DNA from: Pelagophyceae sp. CCMP2097
Taxonomy: Eukaryota > Sar > Pelagophyceae
Assembly (NCBI GenBank): GCA_026770575.1
Contig: MU657645.1
Span: forward strand, 1,863 to 21,078
Reading direction: 5' to 3'
DNA length: 19,216 bases
The notes under the pieces: generated by a model
What the model was told of the DNA's origin: nothing
What the model saw: only the letters and a program-made list of their open reading frames with translations
The model's database searches: none
Part shown: positions 1 to 8,500 of the stretch, piece after piece
Layout: each line of letters opens with the position of its first letter
Numbering within the stretch: position 1 is the first letter of the stretch
Position numbers and translations under genes: made by a program

Positions 1-131
1 CCGCCATATTTCCGGGTTTCCCCTCTTCGTGGTGACCCTTAAAGACCCTGCTTTAGATTTAATAAACTCCCACATTGCCTTTATTGGCCTCTCCTAATCC
101 CGTGTTTTTTCGGCCTGTGTCTGGTCTGCCA

Positions 132-240
132 TAAAATTCAGCGATTGGTTTAAATAATTTTAATTATTTACGTGGGCATTGCAATGGGACTTGGCTGTAT
201 CCTTCGGGTCCTCCGTGTGCCTCCGGCGCGCTCTTGTAAT
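132..240 (+). repeat. R1 family repeat, partial copy a
   Basis: This is a fragment of the dispersed family called R1. It shares the AT-rich core around 150-185 (ATTTTAATTATTTACGTGGG then CATTGCAATGGGA) and the following stretch on ATCCTTCGGGTCCTCCGTG with copy b (272-478) and with the reverse complement of 3491-3530. It lacks the tRNA-like 5' part, and similarity stops at the start of the 31-bp direct repeat at 241. No coding potential is seen. Positions 1-131 before it hold nothing I recognise. Confidence 0.7.
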
Positions 241-271
241 AAGAAACGCTGGCGACGTCGCGGCGCATGAC
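241..271 (+). repeat. 31-bp direct repeat, first copy
   Basis: The sequence beginning AAGAAACGCTGGCGACGTCG and ending CGGCGCATGAC recurs without a mismatch at 896-926, and in a degenerate form at about 984-1012 (TGGCGACGTGC...GGCGGCACATGAC). The two exact copies bracket the R1 fragment and the minisatellite. The 624 bp between them may therefore have been inserted or duplicated as a unit. Confidence 0.75.
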
Positions 272-478
272 CGATTTAGCGACTGGCGGTGATACGATCG
301 CTATTGGGAATAGAGGTCGAGCAAGAGCCTCATTGGAATCATCAGAGAAGAAGAAGGTGGTTGCGGGTTCGAATCTGGTCGGCCGTAAATAAAGCGATTA
401 GTTTAAATGATTTTAATTATTTACGTGGGCATAGCAATGGGATTTGTCTGTATCCTTCGCTCAGAGTCGGGTCACTAG
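272..478 (+). repeat. R1 family repeat, copy b (tRNA-like module)
   Basis: This copy contains the tRNA-related part of R1. It has a left piece resembling GACCGATTTAGCGACTGGCG and, about 90 bp on, a B-box/T-loop-like GGGTTCGAATCTGGTCGGCC (about 368-387). The left CCGAT and right GTCGGCC can pair like a tRNA acceptor stem. Then comes the AT-rich core ATTTTAATTATTTACGTGGG. Copies of the same module lie at 3341-3846 (minus) and 18970-19216. It is probably a non-autonomous retroposon fragment; a functional tRNA is unlikely because the arms between the two boxes do not fold. Confidence 0.65.
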
Positions 479-484
479 AGTTCT

Positions 485-755
485 GCGCCGCGGCTACGCC
501 GCCTGAGGCGGCTGCGCCGCCTGCGGAGGTTAAGCCGCCTGCGCGGCTACGCCGCCTGCGGCGGCTACGCCGTCTGAGGCGGCTGCGCTGCCTGCGGTGG
601 TTAAGCAGCCTGCGACGGCTACGCCGCATGAGGCGGCTGCGCCGTGTGCGGCGGCTACGCCGCCTAAGGCGGCTACTCCGCCTTAGGCGGAAGCTCCGAC
701 GCTGCGCAGCCTACTGCGGCTACGCCGCCTGCGGCGGCTACGCCGCTTGAGGCGG
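485..755. repeat. GC-rich palindromic minisatellite (about 18-bp unit)
   Basis: About 15 degenerate units of roughly 18 bp, of the type GGCTACGCCGCCTGAGGC, run head to tail. Each unit is nearly palindromic (GGCGGC paired with GCCGCC), so both strands can form many alternative hairpins. Because 18 is a multiple of 3, the array stays open in several frames and translates to a monotonous Leu-Arg-Arg string. I do not regard that as a protein. Confidence 0.85.
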
Positions 756-765
756 TTCAGAACCT

Positions 766-851
766 ATTATTCTCCTCCTGGCGCCGGGGGAAACCCCTCG
801 TAACCCCCGTCGCTTCGATCCCGAGGAGGGCGGTACAGACCCTAATGACGC
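766..851. repeat. Dispersed GC-rich repeat R4, copy 1
   Basis: The segment runs from TCTCCTCCTGGCGCCGGGGG through CCCCCGTCGCTTCGATCCCG to GAGGAGGGCGGTACAGACCC. It matches 1788-1873, and the terminal motif GGCGGTACAGACCC recurs a third time at about 1775-1788. The G-run and C-run flanking its centre can pair. The rest of 852-1070 contains only the 31-bp repeat copies. Confidence 0.65.
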
Positions 852-895
852 ACGGGCGCAGTGCGGCCAGTTTTTCGAGGGGCGAAGGGCTTTTT

Positions 896-926
896 AAGAA
901 ACGCTGGCGACGTCGCGGCGCATGAC
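896..926 (+). repeat. 31-bp direct repeat, second copy
   Basis: An exact second copy of the element at 241-271. It is followed by GATGTGGCGCGGCC, which is echoed by ACGCGCGGCC after the degenerate third copy at about 984-1012. Confidence 0.75.
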
Positions 927-1072
927 GATGTGGCGCGGCCAGTGAAGTGAGGGGCGAAGGGCGTTCACGACTTTGCATGTAGCTTGGCGACGTGCTTTTG
1001 GCGGCACATGACGCGCGGCCGCGGCCATGAATGTCGCTGAGCACTTTTTTCTAAAATATCGTTAGTCGGGAC

Positions 1073-1184
1073 AAAAAAAACTCTCCACGGCTCGAACCCG
1101 AGTCTCGCCACTGCATTGGCTTGAATCTTAAATTTATTTAGATTTAATCGGCATTTCATTTGCACTGCCTCCGGGGCTCGAACC
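1073..1184 (-). repeat. Two Pol III B-box-like motifs and a T8 run (tRNA-like remnant)
   Basis: On the minus strand the same ten bases, GGTTCGAGCC, occur twice, 86 bp apart (1184-1175 and 1098-1089). The downstream one is followed within about 10 bp by a run of eight T (1080-1073), the signature of an RNA polymerase III terminator. The motif matches the T-loop/B-box of tRNA genes. Neither site folds into a complete tRNA: the T-stem pairs only partly and no good D-arm is visible. A decayed tRNA-derived SINE is the likeliest reading. Confidence 0.35.
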
Positions 1185-1346
1185 TCTCTACCTTCAATCC
1201 TTTCGACCGATTACACTGACCGACGACATCCTGGACGTGCGGTTGACTCGGGCAGATGCTTATTATTACCACACATTAGACCGGCGCCTTCGAAGCGGTG
1301 CGGATGTGAGGTATCGAGCTATTTGTTTGTGGAGATGGTTAGAGTT

Positions 1347-1387
1347 GGTGGCTGATGAGAGTGTTTGAAATGTTTGGTATATAAACA
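1347..1387 (+). promoter_or_regulatory. TATA-containing module, copy 1
   Basis: TTTGGTATATAAACA (1373-1387) is preceded by GCTGATGAGAGTGTTTGAAA. The same 15-mer lies at 1730-1744, also preceded by GATGAGAGT. TATATAA is a good TATA-box match, but no gene follows closely in this window, so a transposon-derived or relic promoter is possible. The AT-rich stretch 1388-1590 contains no recognisable gene. Confidence 0.3.
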
Positions 1388-1677
1388 TATATGTTTGAAG
1401 GATTCAAAAGAAACATTGAAACTGATCTGGATTTGAAAGAAGCCTAACTAACTTTATTTTTATTTTTGAACAATTGAGACAGCAAAAAAAACACCATCAG
1501 CCGAATCAGTCCCGAACTATTGATTCCGAAGACATGATGATTCGTTCACAGGCGTGCCATGGATCGCTGAATCTTCCATTAATATTATGCTCAGAGTCAG
1601 GACCGAACCCCGAATCCAAAGCTTGGAGCGGTGATGGGCATCGTTAACAACAGAATGCTTAAAGTGCGCCGTCTTAG

Positions 1678-1704
1678 CAATCGGCGTTGATCAGACGCCG
1701 ATTG
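1678..1704. repeat. 10-bp perfect stem-loop upstream of the second TATA module
   Basis: CAATCGGCGT (1678-1687) and ACGCCGATTG (1695-1704) are perfectly complementary around the 7-nt loop TGATCAG. The hairpin ends about 25 bp before the TATA-like 15-mer at 1730. Confidence 0.55.
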
Positions 1705-1744
1705 GTTGATGATGAGAGTTGTCCTGTTCTTTGGTATATAAACA
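1704..1744 (+). promoter_or_regulatory. TATA-containing module, copy 2
   Basis: GGTTGATGATGAGAGTTGTC is followed by TTTGGTATATAAACA (1730-1744), duplicating the arrangement at 1347-1387. The 15-mer is identical and the upstream context similar. R4 copy 2 begins about 45 bp downstream. Confidence 0.3.
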
Positions 1745-1787
1745 CTTGTACCTAGGGCCCGATCTAGGAGAAGGGCGGTACAGACCC

Positions 1788-1873
1788 CAATCTCCTCAAG
1801 GCGCCGGGGGGGGGGGGCGGACCCCCCCGTCGCTTCGCTCCCGAGCCGAGGAGGGTGGTACAGTTCCGAATCG
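1788..1873. repeat. Dispersed GC-rich repeat R4, copy 2
   Basis: This matches 766-851: CTCCTCAAGGCGCCGGGGGG, then a run of G and a run of C, CCCCGTCGCTTCGCTCCCGA and GAGGAGGGTGGTACAG. A truncated third instance (AGGAGAAGGGCGGTACAGAC) sits immediately upstream at about 1767-1787, so R4 is partly duplicated here. No coding potential is claimed. Confidence 0.6.
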
Positions 1874-1904
1874 CTGAAGAATGGAGCCCATAAGCGGGAC
1901 GGTG

Positions 1905-2353
1905 CACGTATTGAAGTTAGATAACATAAATCGCCAAAATTAACTAATTTTAGCGCGTGTGTTCTTGCCGCCCCCTCCAGTCGTACTAGTCGCTGCCTCG
2001 GAGACCAGCGCGCGAAGAAGAAACTTCCCAAACCGCGAACAATCAAAAACCACTAAAATAAGCAAGGAAAGTTCGCACAACTTGAACAGTCGCGATCGGG
2101 CGCAGTGCCCCATCACGACTGTCCAAGTTGTGCGAACTGTCCTTGGCGCCTTTCTCGATTTTAATTTAGGCACTAAGGGCTTAGACTTGATTAACTACTA
2201 AATTAAGAAGCTTTCGCAGAGATTCGCCAAAGGAAGGGTAGTTCATAAAAAGCCAACAAGCGCCTCCAGGGCGTCTCGCGGTAGTGGTTGGCGTGGCGCC
2301 ACTCATCATTCAAGAGCAAAAAAAAAATCTGGTGATAATCTAATTCGACAGTG
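1905..2353 (+). mobile_element. CACTA-like miniature inverted-repeat element R2, copy A
   Basis: This aligns along its length with 17228-17682. Shared blocks include CCTCGGAGACCAGCGCGCGA, AGACTTGATTAACTACTAAA, AGGGCGTCTCGCGG and GTGATAATCTAATTCGACAG. The right end AATTCGACAGTG is intact. The left end (CACGTATTGAAGTT) has diverged from the expected CACTGTCGAATT, and no target duplication is clear (GTG against GTT). There is no transposase, so the element is non-autonomous. A long hairpin (2064-2144) lies in the middle. Short open frames on both strands are shared with copy B but show no domain. Confidence 0.7.
2064..2144. repeat. 38-bp-stem hairpin within R2 copy A
   Basis: The arm 2064-2101 (AAGGAAAGTTCGCACAACTT onward) pairs with 2107-2144 around the loop GCAGT, with 34 of 38 positions complementary. 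The equivalent place in R2 copy B carries the same architecture with different arm sequence. Confidence 0.85.
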
Positions 2354-3340
2354 GTTTGGCAGAATGCGCAAGCAGGTTTTGTGTGCAAGGTCAATACCTA
2401 GCGTCGTCGCTACGACTTCTCTCTCGCTGATATTGGGACACAGGCCGTGAGGCGCGGTCTCATACCATCTACCAACGCGCTGGCCAGGGGAAATGTTTTT
2501 TTTCGTCGAACCGGCGCCGTCCATTTATCATGAAATGCAAGGTCACATTTAGCAAATTGTTGAAAAGTGCTTCTGCAGCTTCACTGTCGCCCCCTAACCA
2601 GAGGAAACTTATTACGGGACGTGAATAAAAGAAGTCGTCAAAGAAGTGGGGTTAAGAACGAAGGGCCAGAGTTATAGGCGGCCATTACCTCAGCGAGGAG
2701 ACGCCCTGGGAAATTGGCGACGCGCGCTTCAAGGTATGGCCAAGGGCCTTCCGGCCTAGAAGCCTGGCTTCGTTCGAAGTTTATTGACATAGACCCCTCC
2801 GGACTAGAGCCCCACTCAGGGTGGATTATAAGCAAGCAAGTTTGCACTTTTGGGAAGTTTTCGGATTTCTCGGACTACATTTTCGCTCGCGGCGCGGGCG
2901 CGCGCGGTCGGATCGCAATTCCCTTAGGTGGAACCTCCAGTTGGCCCCGTCCGGTCGCGCCCCCGAAATCAGCCCGATCTGACATCGGCGTCCCACTTCC
3001 CCAAACATTTTGGCGGACCATACAGCCCCACTTCTTGTTGTGGTCGGCGAGAAAATGAAAATGCATATCACGCGCTGGGCAATTGCGCTGCATATGCGGT
3101 GCCCCGGGCTGAGTGTTATGCGAAGATTGGGTTTAGGGGGGCCTCTTTTTTGCCCTTGTCACCCAACGCCAAGGTGGATTGCATCCTGGGTGATGACAAC
3201 CCTCCGGGAGTTGGCGTTTTTATTTACCGTTTTAAATCAAATATCTGCTGGGTGAGTGCTAAGTTGGTTGAGCCGACTCTGCCAGGGCAAGGTCCTTTGG
3301 GGCTGGACGCCGGTCCTCCGGGACGGGCCGCCCTGTGATT
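2354..3340. other. Non-coding spacer, no gene recognised
   Basis: I see no supported gene here. Open frames are short, overlap on several strands and show no domain or compositional shift like that of the two real genes. Near 3168-3230 there are loosely inverted motifs (CACCCAACGCCAAGG, and later TGGGTGATGACA and GTTGGCGTT) too imperfect to call a structure. Confidence 0.5.
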
Positions 3341-3366
3341 TTGTTGTTGTTGTTGTTGTTGTTGTT
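3341..3366 (+). repeat. (TTG)n microsatellite
   Basis: Twenty-six bases of uninterrupted TTG repeat; on the minus strand this is (AAC)n at the 3' end of R1 copy c. Confidence 0.95.
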
Positions 3367-3770
3367 ACCACCCTCGCTTGACGTCCTGTTTCATTAAAGA
3401 GGAGCGAATTCCAACTGGGAACAAAAAGGGCATTATACGAGCGCGCTGGAGGACACGGAAGACCCGACTTCGAGCGAAGGATCCAGACAACTCCCATCGC
3501 AATGCCCACGTAAATAATTAAAATTATTTCAAATTTAACCTTGAATCTTTGGGGGCCGACCAGATTCGAACTCGTGACCACCTTCTTGTTCTATCATGAT
3601 TCCAATGAGGCTCCTGCTTGACCTCCATTCCCAATTTTAGCGATCGCGCCAACCACCAATTGCCGAATCGGCCGAGTTGCTGCCCTTTCCTCCCAAAAGG
3701 CGGAACCTCACGGATTGAACTATGGACAGACGGACGATAGACAAAATTGCCCCTGGCAATCCTTTAATCT

Positions 3771-3835
3771 AAGGACCCGAAGGGCCCTTGCCGTAAACTG
3801 ACGTTGATTAAACCGCAAGGACCCTACGGGTCCTT
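3771..3835. repeat. Hairpin at the 5' part of R1 copy c
   Basis: The arms 3771-3795 and 3811-3835 pair at 21 of 25 positions (AAGGACCCGAAGGGCCCTTG against AAGGACCCTACGGGTCCTT). Each half is itself palindromic, so a cruciform or two small hairpins is also possible. The homologous hairpin is at 18985-19048. Confidence 0.8.
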
Positions 3836-3846
3836 AAAAAGTTGTG

Positions 3847-4259
3847 ATACATATCTTGCCTCCCCTAAAACGATCGAAAAAAACATGTCGCGAGGCGAAT
3901 AAATCCCTGGCGATAGGCGAGAGCCAACTAAAGAATTTGGAAGGGCGGATTTTGAAGCACCTCCGTTACCACGCCTTGATTAGCGGGGGACCTTGTCCCC
4001 GCCTCGCGCGTCGGTAGCCGAAATTGCCGGCGAACCAGCCTCCCCGTCGCTCTGTTTGATTTGGCTTCTGGGGTTTTGTTGCGAAATCAAAAGGCCTGGG
4101 GAAATTTCCAAAATCAAATTAAATAATTAATAATCCTACAGAAAAAAGTTTCTACGCGGCGAACACGCTCGCGCGATGGAAAAACTCGCAAATTGCCTAG
4201 ATTGGCCTCGAAATACCACGCGAAATGCCAATTATATCACAAAAAATACCTTTTTGCGG
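3847..4259. other. Non-coding spacer, no gene recognised
   Basis: No supported gene. The only structure noted is a small stem-loop, GCGGGGGACCTTGTCCCCGC, at 3983-4002 (about 8 bp stem). Confidence 0.5.
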
Positions 4260-4345
4260 CCCGGTCCAACGGGCCGCAAAAGTACAACGGACCCCGAAGC
4301 GAAGCGCAGGAGGTCCGCTGGATTTTTGCGGTCCGTTGGACCGGG
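4260..4345. repeat. 34-bp-stem hairpin (perhaps a small inverted-repeat element)
   Basis: The arm 4263-4293 (GGTCCAACGGGCCGCAAAAG onward) pairs with 4312-4342 at 27 of 31 positions, and three outer C-G pairs extend the stem to 4260/4345. The loop is 18 nt (4294-4311). The left arm also contains a smaller palindrome (TTTTGCGGCCCG with CGGGCCGCAAAA). No obvious flanking target duplication and no second copy were seen. Confidence 0.85.
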
Positions 4346-5526
4346 TCGTCCCTTTACCATCACACGTCACGAGGCTCACTGCAGGAGAATGGGGTCTCTC
4401 AGAATATTGTGTGTCTGCTCCGCCCGCCGATGTCCTGTAATGACCGACGAGCGTCACCCCAATCGAAGCAAGGCCAGCGTTGCATCTTAACTGGAAGCTT
4501 TCCAAAGCGGCCCATCGGGACCGAAGGTTCCTCGTGCATAAATAAACGTAGCATTTTCTCGCCCGTGTCGTTCGTTGGGCCCTTAGCCCGTCGCGCAGCC
4601 TTCCATTTTTGCGCAGCAACGCCCCTAATGGGGGCCATAACCCTTTCTTTAAACACTTATTGTCATGCGATTTCCGGATGATATCAGAAAATCCGGAAAA
4701 TAATACATGTAATTTTTTGGTTGCCAACGAAGGAATCAGTTCACGTAAGTCACGCTCAAGCAATGCGGACCTGAACTTTGATGGCCCCGGACGAGGTATG
4801 GGAGGACGATGGCGACTTGCCCGCTGCGCCGCGCCGTAGCCACGCCGCCACTTTGCATCCCGGTGCGATCGAGCCGCTCGGGGGCATTGAGGTGACGGCG
4901 GTGCGACGCCGCAAATCTGACCCGCAAAATGTAGTGTCCTGCTTGTAGTCTGGGCTGTAGGACTGGCGTGCCGGTCCCCTCTGGGATCTGCATGCGCCAC
5001 TAGGAGACGGACCCGAATCCCGAACGGGACAGGCAGACCCGCTATAATGACCGCGTCGGCTCGACTGGAAGCCACTCTTCGAAAAAAACAGAGGCCTAGG
5101 AAACTTGACCCTTTTTAGAAATGTACACCATAATTAAGCCAATGGGCTCAGGCCAACCAGCGATTTTCTCCAAACCTCATTCTAAGGCGATCGCATACTC
5201 GATTCGTGGTCTCCGCCCCAAGATACCCCGGCGCACGAAGCAGCGCCCCCAAACTCGGACTTCGTGTACTCTCAATAAGGGTGGATTTTAATTCCGCGTT
5301 GGCAACCAAAAATTTGATTGCAAACACTCGTTAAATTGGGGCAGTCACGAGTTGGGCCCAAGACTCGGGCTTGCCTGCAGGTCTGCGACGCAAGTGCTAC
5401 AGAGGACCGGGCGCGCTTCGGCACAGCCCGGGCCCGGAGCAGCTCGGCGAAGCTTGGCGCCGCCGCAAGGGAGCCAGTTGCGGCCAGCCTCGGAGCGCGC
5501 CGCGCGGCCGGCCGTGAGCGGCGACT
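4346..5526. other. Spacer and probable 5' flank of the giant gene
   Basis: No gene is supported. A minus-strand open frame of 292 codons covers 4197-5075, but it runs through the hairpin, has no recognisable domain and lacks the high GC of the genuine genes. From about 5340 the GC content rises sharply, which probably marks the 5' untranslated region and promoter of the gene starting at 5527. No TATA box is evident there. Confidence 0.45.
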
Positions 5527-8500
5527 ATGATGGGCGACGAGGACGTCGACGTCGTCGCGCTCGGTGGCTTCATCCAGTCGATCGAGTCGCGCCTTGCCAC
5601 GCTCGCGACGCGGAAGGAGGCGCTGGACTTGCAGCCGCAGCGTGCCGCTGACGCCGACGCGGTGGCCGCGCCGCCCGCCGCTCGGCAGACCGCCCGGCAG
5701 CGGCGGCCGCTGGTGCCCGACGAGACGGCCGTCGTGGCGCCGCCGCCACCGTGGCGGCCGGCGGCGCAGCGCGAACGCTTTGGTTTGGCGACGCCGGCCC
5801 CCGGCCTGCCGACAGCGCGCGAGGCGCGCGGCGAGGCAAACGCGGTGGCGGCGGCCGTGCGCGCGTACAAGCACCGGAAGCGGCTGCCGCGCGACTGCGT
5901 GCGCGTCCAGGCCCACGTGCGCATGGTGCAGCAGCGCTTTGCGTACCTCCGGTGGCGCGTGCGTCGACGGCGCAGCAAGCTTCTGCATCTCCGCGCCTGG
6001 TTCGCCGTCGCGGGCGCCGCGCGCATGCTCGACCGGCACCTCAAGAGGCGCACCTGTCGCGAGTGGCGCCGGGCGGCGATGGACGCGCGCCAGCTCCGGA
6101 GGGTCTGCTGGGCGCTCTTCCTCAAAGGGTGAGGATCCTTTTGTCTACGGGCATCCTCGGCGGTCCTCTCCAACGACCCAACGTATTTTTGAATACGGAA
6201 CGCCTCTCCGGAAACTGAACATCTCTCTCCGACGACAGCGAAACTAGGCTGGGCCGCGAGCGGCTGTCGGTTTGCGGAGTGAATTTATTCTTCGAGATCC
6301 AGGAGGACACATCTGCCCCGATCCCGAGCGAGATCCGCGGCGTCGTCGAGGCCGCGACGTTTGGCATGCGGCGCAAGATTTTGAAAGTGCTGCTGCGAGC
6401 GTGGAGGGCGGCAATGGCGCAGAGGGCGTCGCTCCGCGCGGCGGCGGCGCTGAAGCTTCGCCAGGTCCAGCGCGCCGTCGAGGCGCAGTGCTCCCCGGAC
6501 CGGACCGCGCGCGTGCCTCTGGAGGTGGCGGCGGCGGCGTTGCACCTGTGGCATCGCGTTTCCGTTTTCAAGCGCTTGAAAAGATCGCACGGCGAGGCCA
6601 CAGTCTTTCAAGTGCCAAAGTTCCAAGGCCCGCTCTTAAGAGAGTGGGACGCGTACGTCCTCGGTGCGACGCAGCGCACGGTTCGCAAGCGGCACGCCAT
6701 GCGCAAGGGCCGCGTCTCCAAGCTCAGGCGCGTCTTCTGCGCCGTCGTCATCGTCGTGCGCCGCGAGCGAAACGTTGCTCGCGGCGTCGAGTCGATGCGC
6801 GGCAAGCTCTTCCGCAACCACTGCAAGTGCGTCCTCGCCGCGTGGAACGCGCTGTGCAAGTCGCGCGGTGCCACGCTCCGAAGATGCGCGAAATATTATT
6901 CTGCCTGGGCTGCCTGGGCCCCGCGCAAGGCGCGCCTCCGCGCGGCCAAGCTCGACGTCCGCGAGCGCGCCGCGCAAGCGCTCGCGGCGAAGAGCTTGAA
7001 GGGCTGGCTGCGAGCCGAGGAGTGGGCGAGGTTGAATTACGCGTTCCTACTCGCGCGCTGCTTGGCTCTTCGGCCAGACGTCGCGGAGATCGAGCCGCCA
7101 AAGGTCTGGGTAGAATTCGAGGCGCGGCGCAGGTCCGACTCGAGCGCCAGCGAAGGCCACGGGCCGTGGTCCACCTCGAACACGAGCGACTACGCGAGGC
7201 AGCGGTCAAACTCCGACGCGAGCGACTTCGGCCCGGCGGGTTTGGACGAGGAGGAGGACCTGCAGGAGGCGCGGTTCGTGGCGCAGCGGCGGTTCTATGG
7301 CGGTTTGAGCGCGGCGCTGGTGTTTACGGGGCGTCGGACGCATTATTGTCTCCTCCGGTGCTGGCGCGGCTGGCGTCGCGTTTCACGCGCGAAGAGGCTC
7401 TGGCGCGAGTTCCGCTACGTCGAGCGGTCCGCCTACGCGCGGCACGTGGCTGGTGTGGTCTTTGAGGCGTGGCAGTCGTACGTCGCCGGGCGCCCGGGCG
7501 TCTCGTCAAAGGGCACGAGGCTGAGCATCGAGTGGGAGCTGCCTCTGACGAGGGCTGCTATTTCCATGGCGCGCCTCGAGCGTTCGGCGCGCGTCGCCGC
7601 CTCGCGGCTCAAGGAACACGATTTTCTCATGGCTGGCCACCGCGACGCGGGCGACGACGACGGCGGCTTCGACGAGCTGATTGCGGCGGCGGATTCTGGC
7701 GACCTGGCGGCGCTCGAGCGGCTCCTCGTGTTGCGGCGCGTCGACCCGAATCGCGCGTCGGCGACTGGCCGGACGGCGCTCCACGCGGCCGCGCAGCACC
7801 TCGCGCCGCGCGCCGCGCGCATCGTCGCGGCGCTGCTGCACTGCGGCGCCGACGCCTCAATCACCGACAACGCGGGGCTGCGGCCCGTCGATTTGGCCAC
7901 AAACGCCGACGTTGCGCGCTTGTTGATTGCGCACGCGGACCGCCTCCAAAACCGGCACTACACGCAGCGCGAGCGGCTGTGGTGCGTCGACTGCCGCGTC
8001 GACGAGCTGCGCACGGCGAACGCGGCAGCGTCGACGCGGCACACGTGGCGCTTTGTTTCGTACCGTCTGCTCGGCGACGCCGCGGTACGAGCGGAAGCGG
8101 GGCTCGAATCGTTGGCGCGCCAGGCCGCCCGCGTCCACGAAGAGGTTCGGCGCCTCGCCGACGCGCCGACAAACGTGCCGGGCCTCGTCTCGCTGCGGGC
8201 GGACGACGACGGCGTGCACCTCGTCTGCACGGAGGAGACGCCGAATTGCTCGTCCGTGCGGCGTTTTGCTGCAAAAGTCGCGGCGATGGCGCGGCGTTCC
8301 CGCGGCGGCGGCGAAGTCACGGCGCAGGGCCTCGCCAAGCTCGTGGCGCTGCGGAAGCGGACGAGCTTTGAGTCTACGGAGGACTGCGGGAGGTTCGCCG
8401 CCGGGCTGGCCCTGCTCACCACGGCATCAGACGCCCTGAAGCGCCGATGGGAGCGCTACCTCCAAGTGCGCAAGCGGCTGGAGCAGGCGCAGCAGCAGGT

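Larger units (their letters stand above)
3341..3846 (-). mobile_element. R1 element, copy c, with simple-repeat tail
   Basis: Read on the minus strand this is the most complete R1 copy. It runs: a CACAACTTTTTAAGG start (about 3846), the hairpin 3835-3771, a CT-rich stretch, the tRNA-like GGCCGATTCGGCAATTGGTG, the B-box-like GAGTTCGAATCTGGTCGGCC, the core ATTTTAATTATTTACGTGGG, and finally an (AAC)n tail at 3366-3341. The 5' half matches 18970-19216 closely. tRNA-like sequence plus a 3' simple-repeat tail suggests a SINE or another non-autonomous non-LTR retroposon. A hairpin upstream of the tRNA-like part is unusual for a SINE. No reverse transcriptase is present. Confidence 0.55.

Noticed and set aside
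368..387. True tRNA gene at the B-box-like motif in R1 copy b
   Set aside because: No complete cloverleaf folds. The two tRNA-like pieces are about 90 bp apart and the same arrangement recurs in the other R1 copies.
289..750. 153-codon open frame with Leu-Arg-Arg repeats
   Set aside because: It is a translation of the 18-bp minisatellite, not a leucine-rich-repeat protein.
485..755. CRISPR-like array
   Set aside because: The units are contiguous and degenerate with no unique spacers, and the DNA is eukaryotic.
1959..2201. Short plus-strand frame similar to one at 17287-17514
   Set aside because: The similarity is explained by shared R2 repeat DNA; it stops at the hairpin and has no domain.
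4197..5075. 292-codon minus-strand open frame
   Set aside because: No recognised domain. It crosses a strong hairpin element and lacks the GC content of the genuine genes; it remains the best of the unsupported frames.
5272..6173. Minus-strand open frames of about 255 codons opposite exon 1
   Set aside because: Arg/Ala-rich shadow translations. The plus-strand exon has a good donor site and Trp repeats continuous with exon 2.
6279..6281. GTG as a start codon for the giant protein
   Set aside because: The frame is open upstream to a good splice acceptor, and exon 1 supplies an ATG with an upstream in-frame stop.
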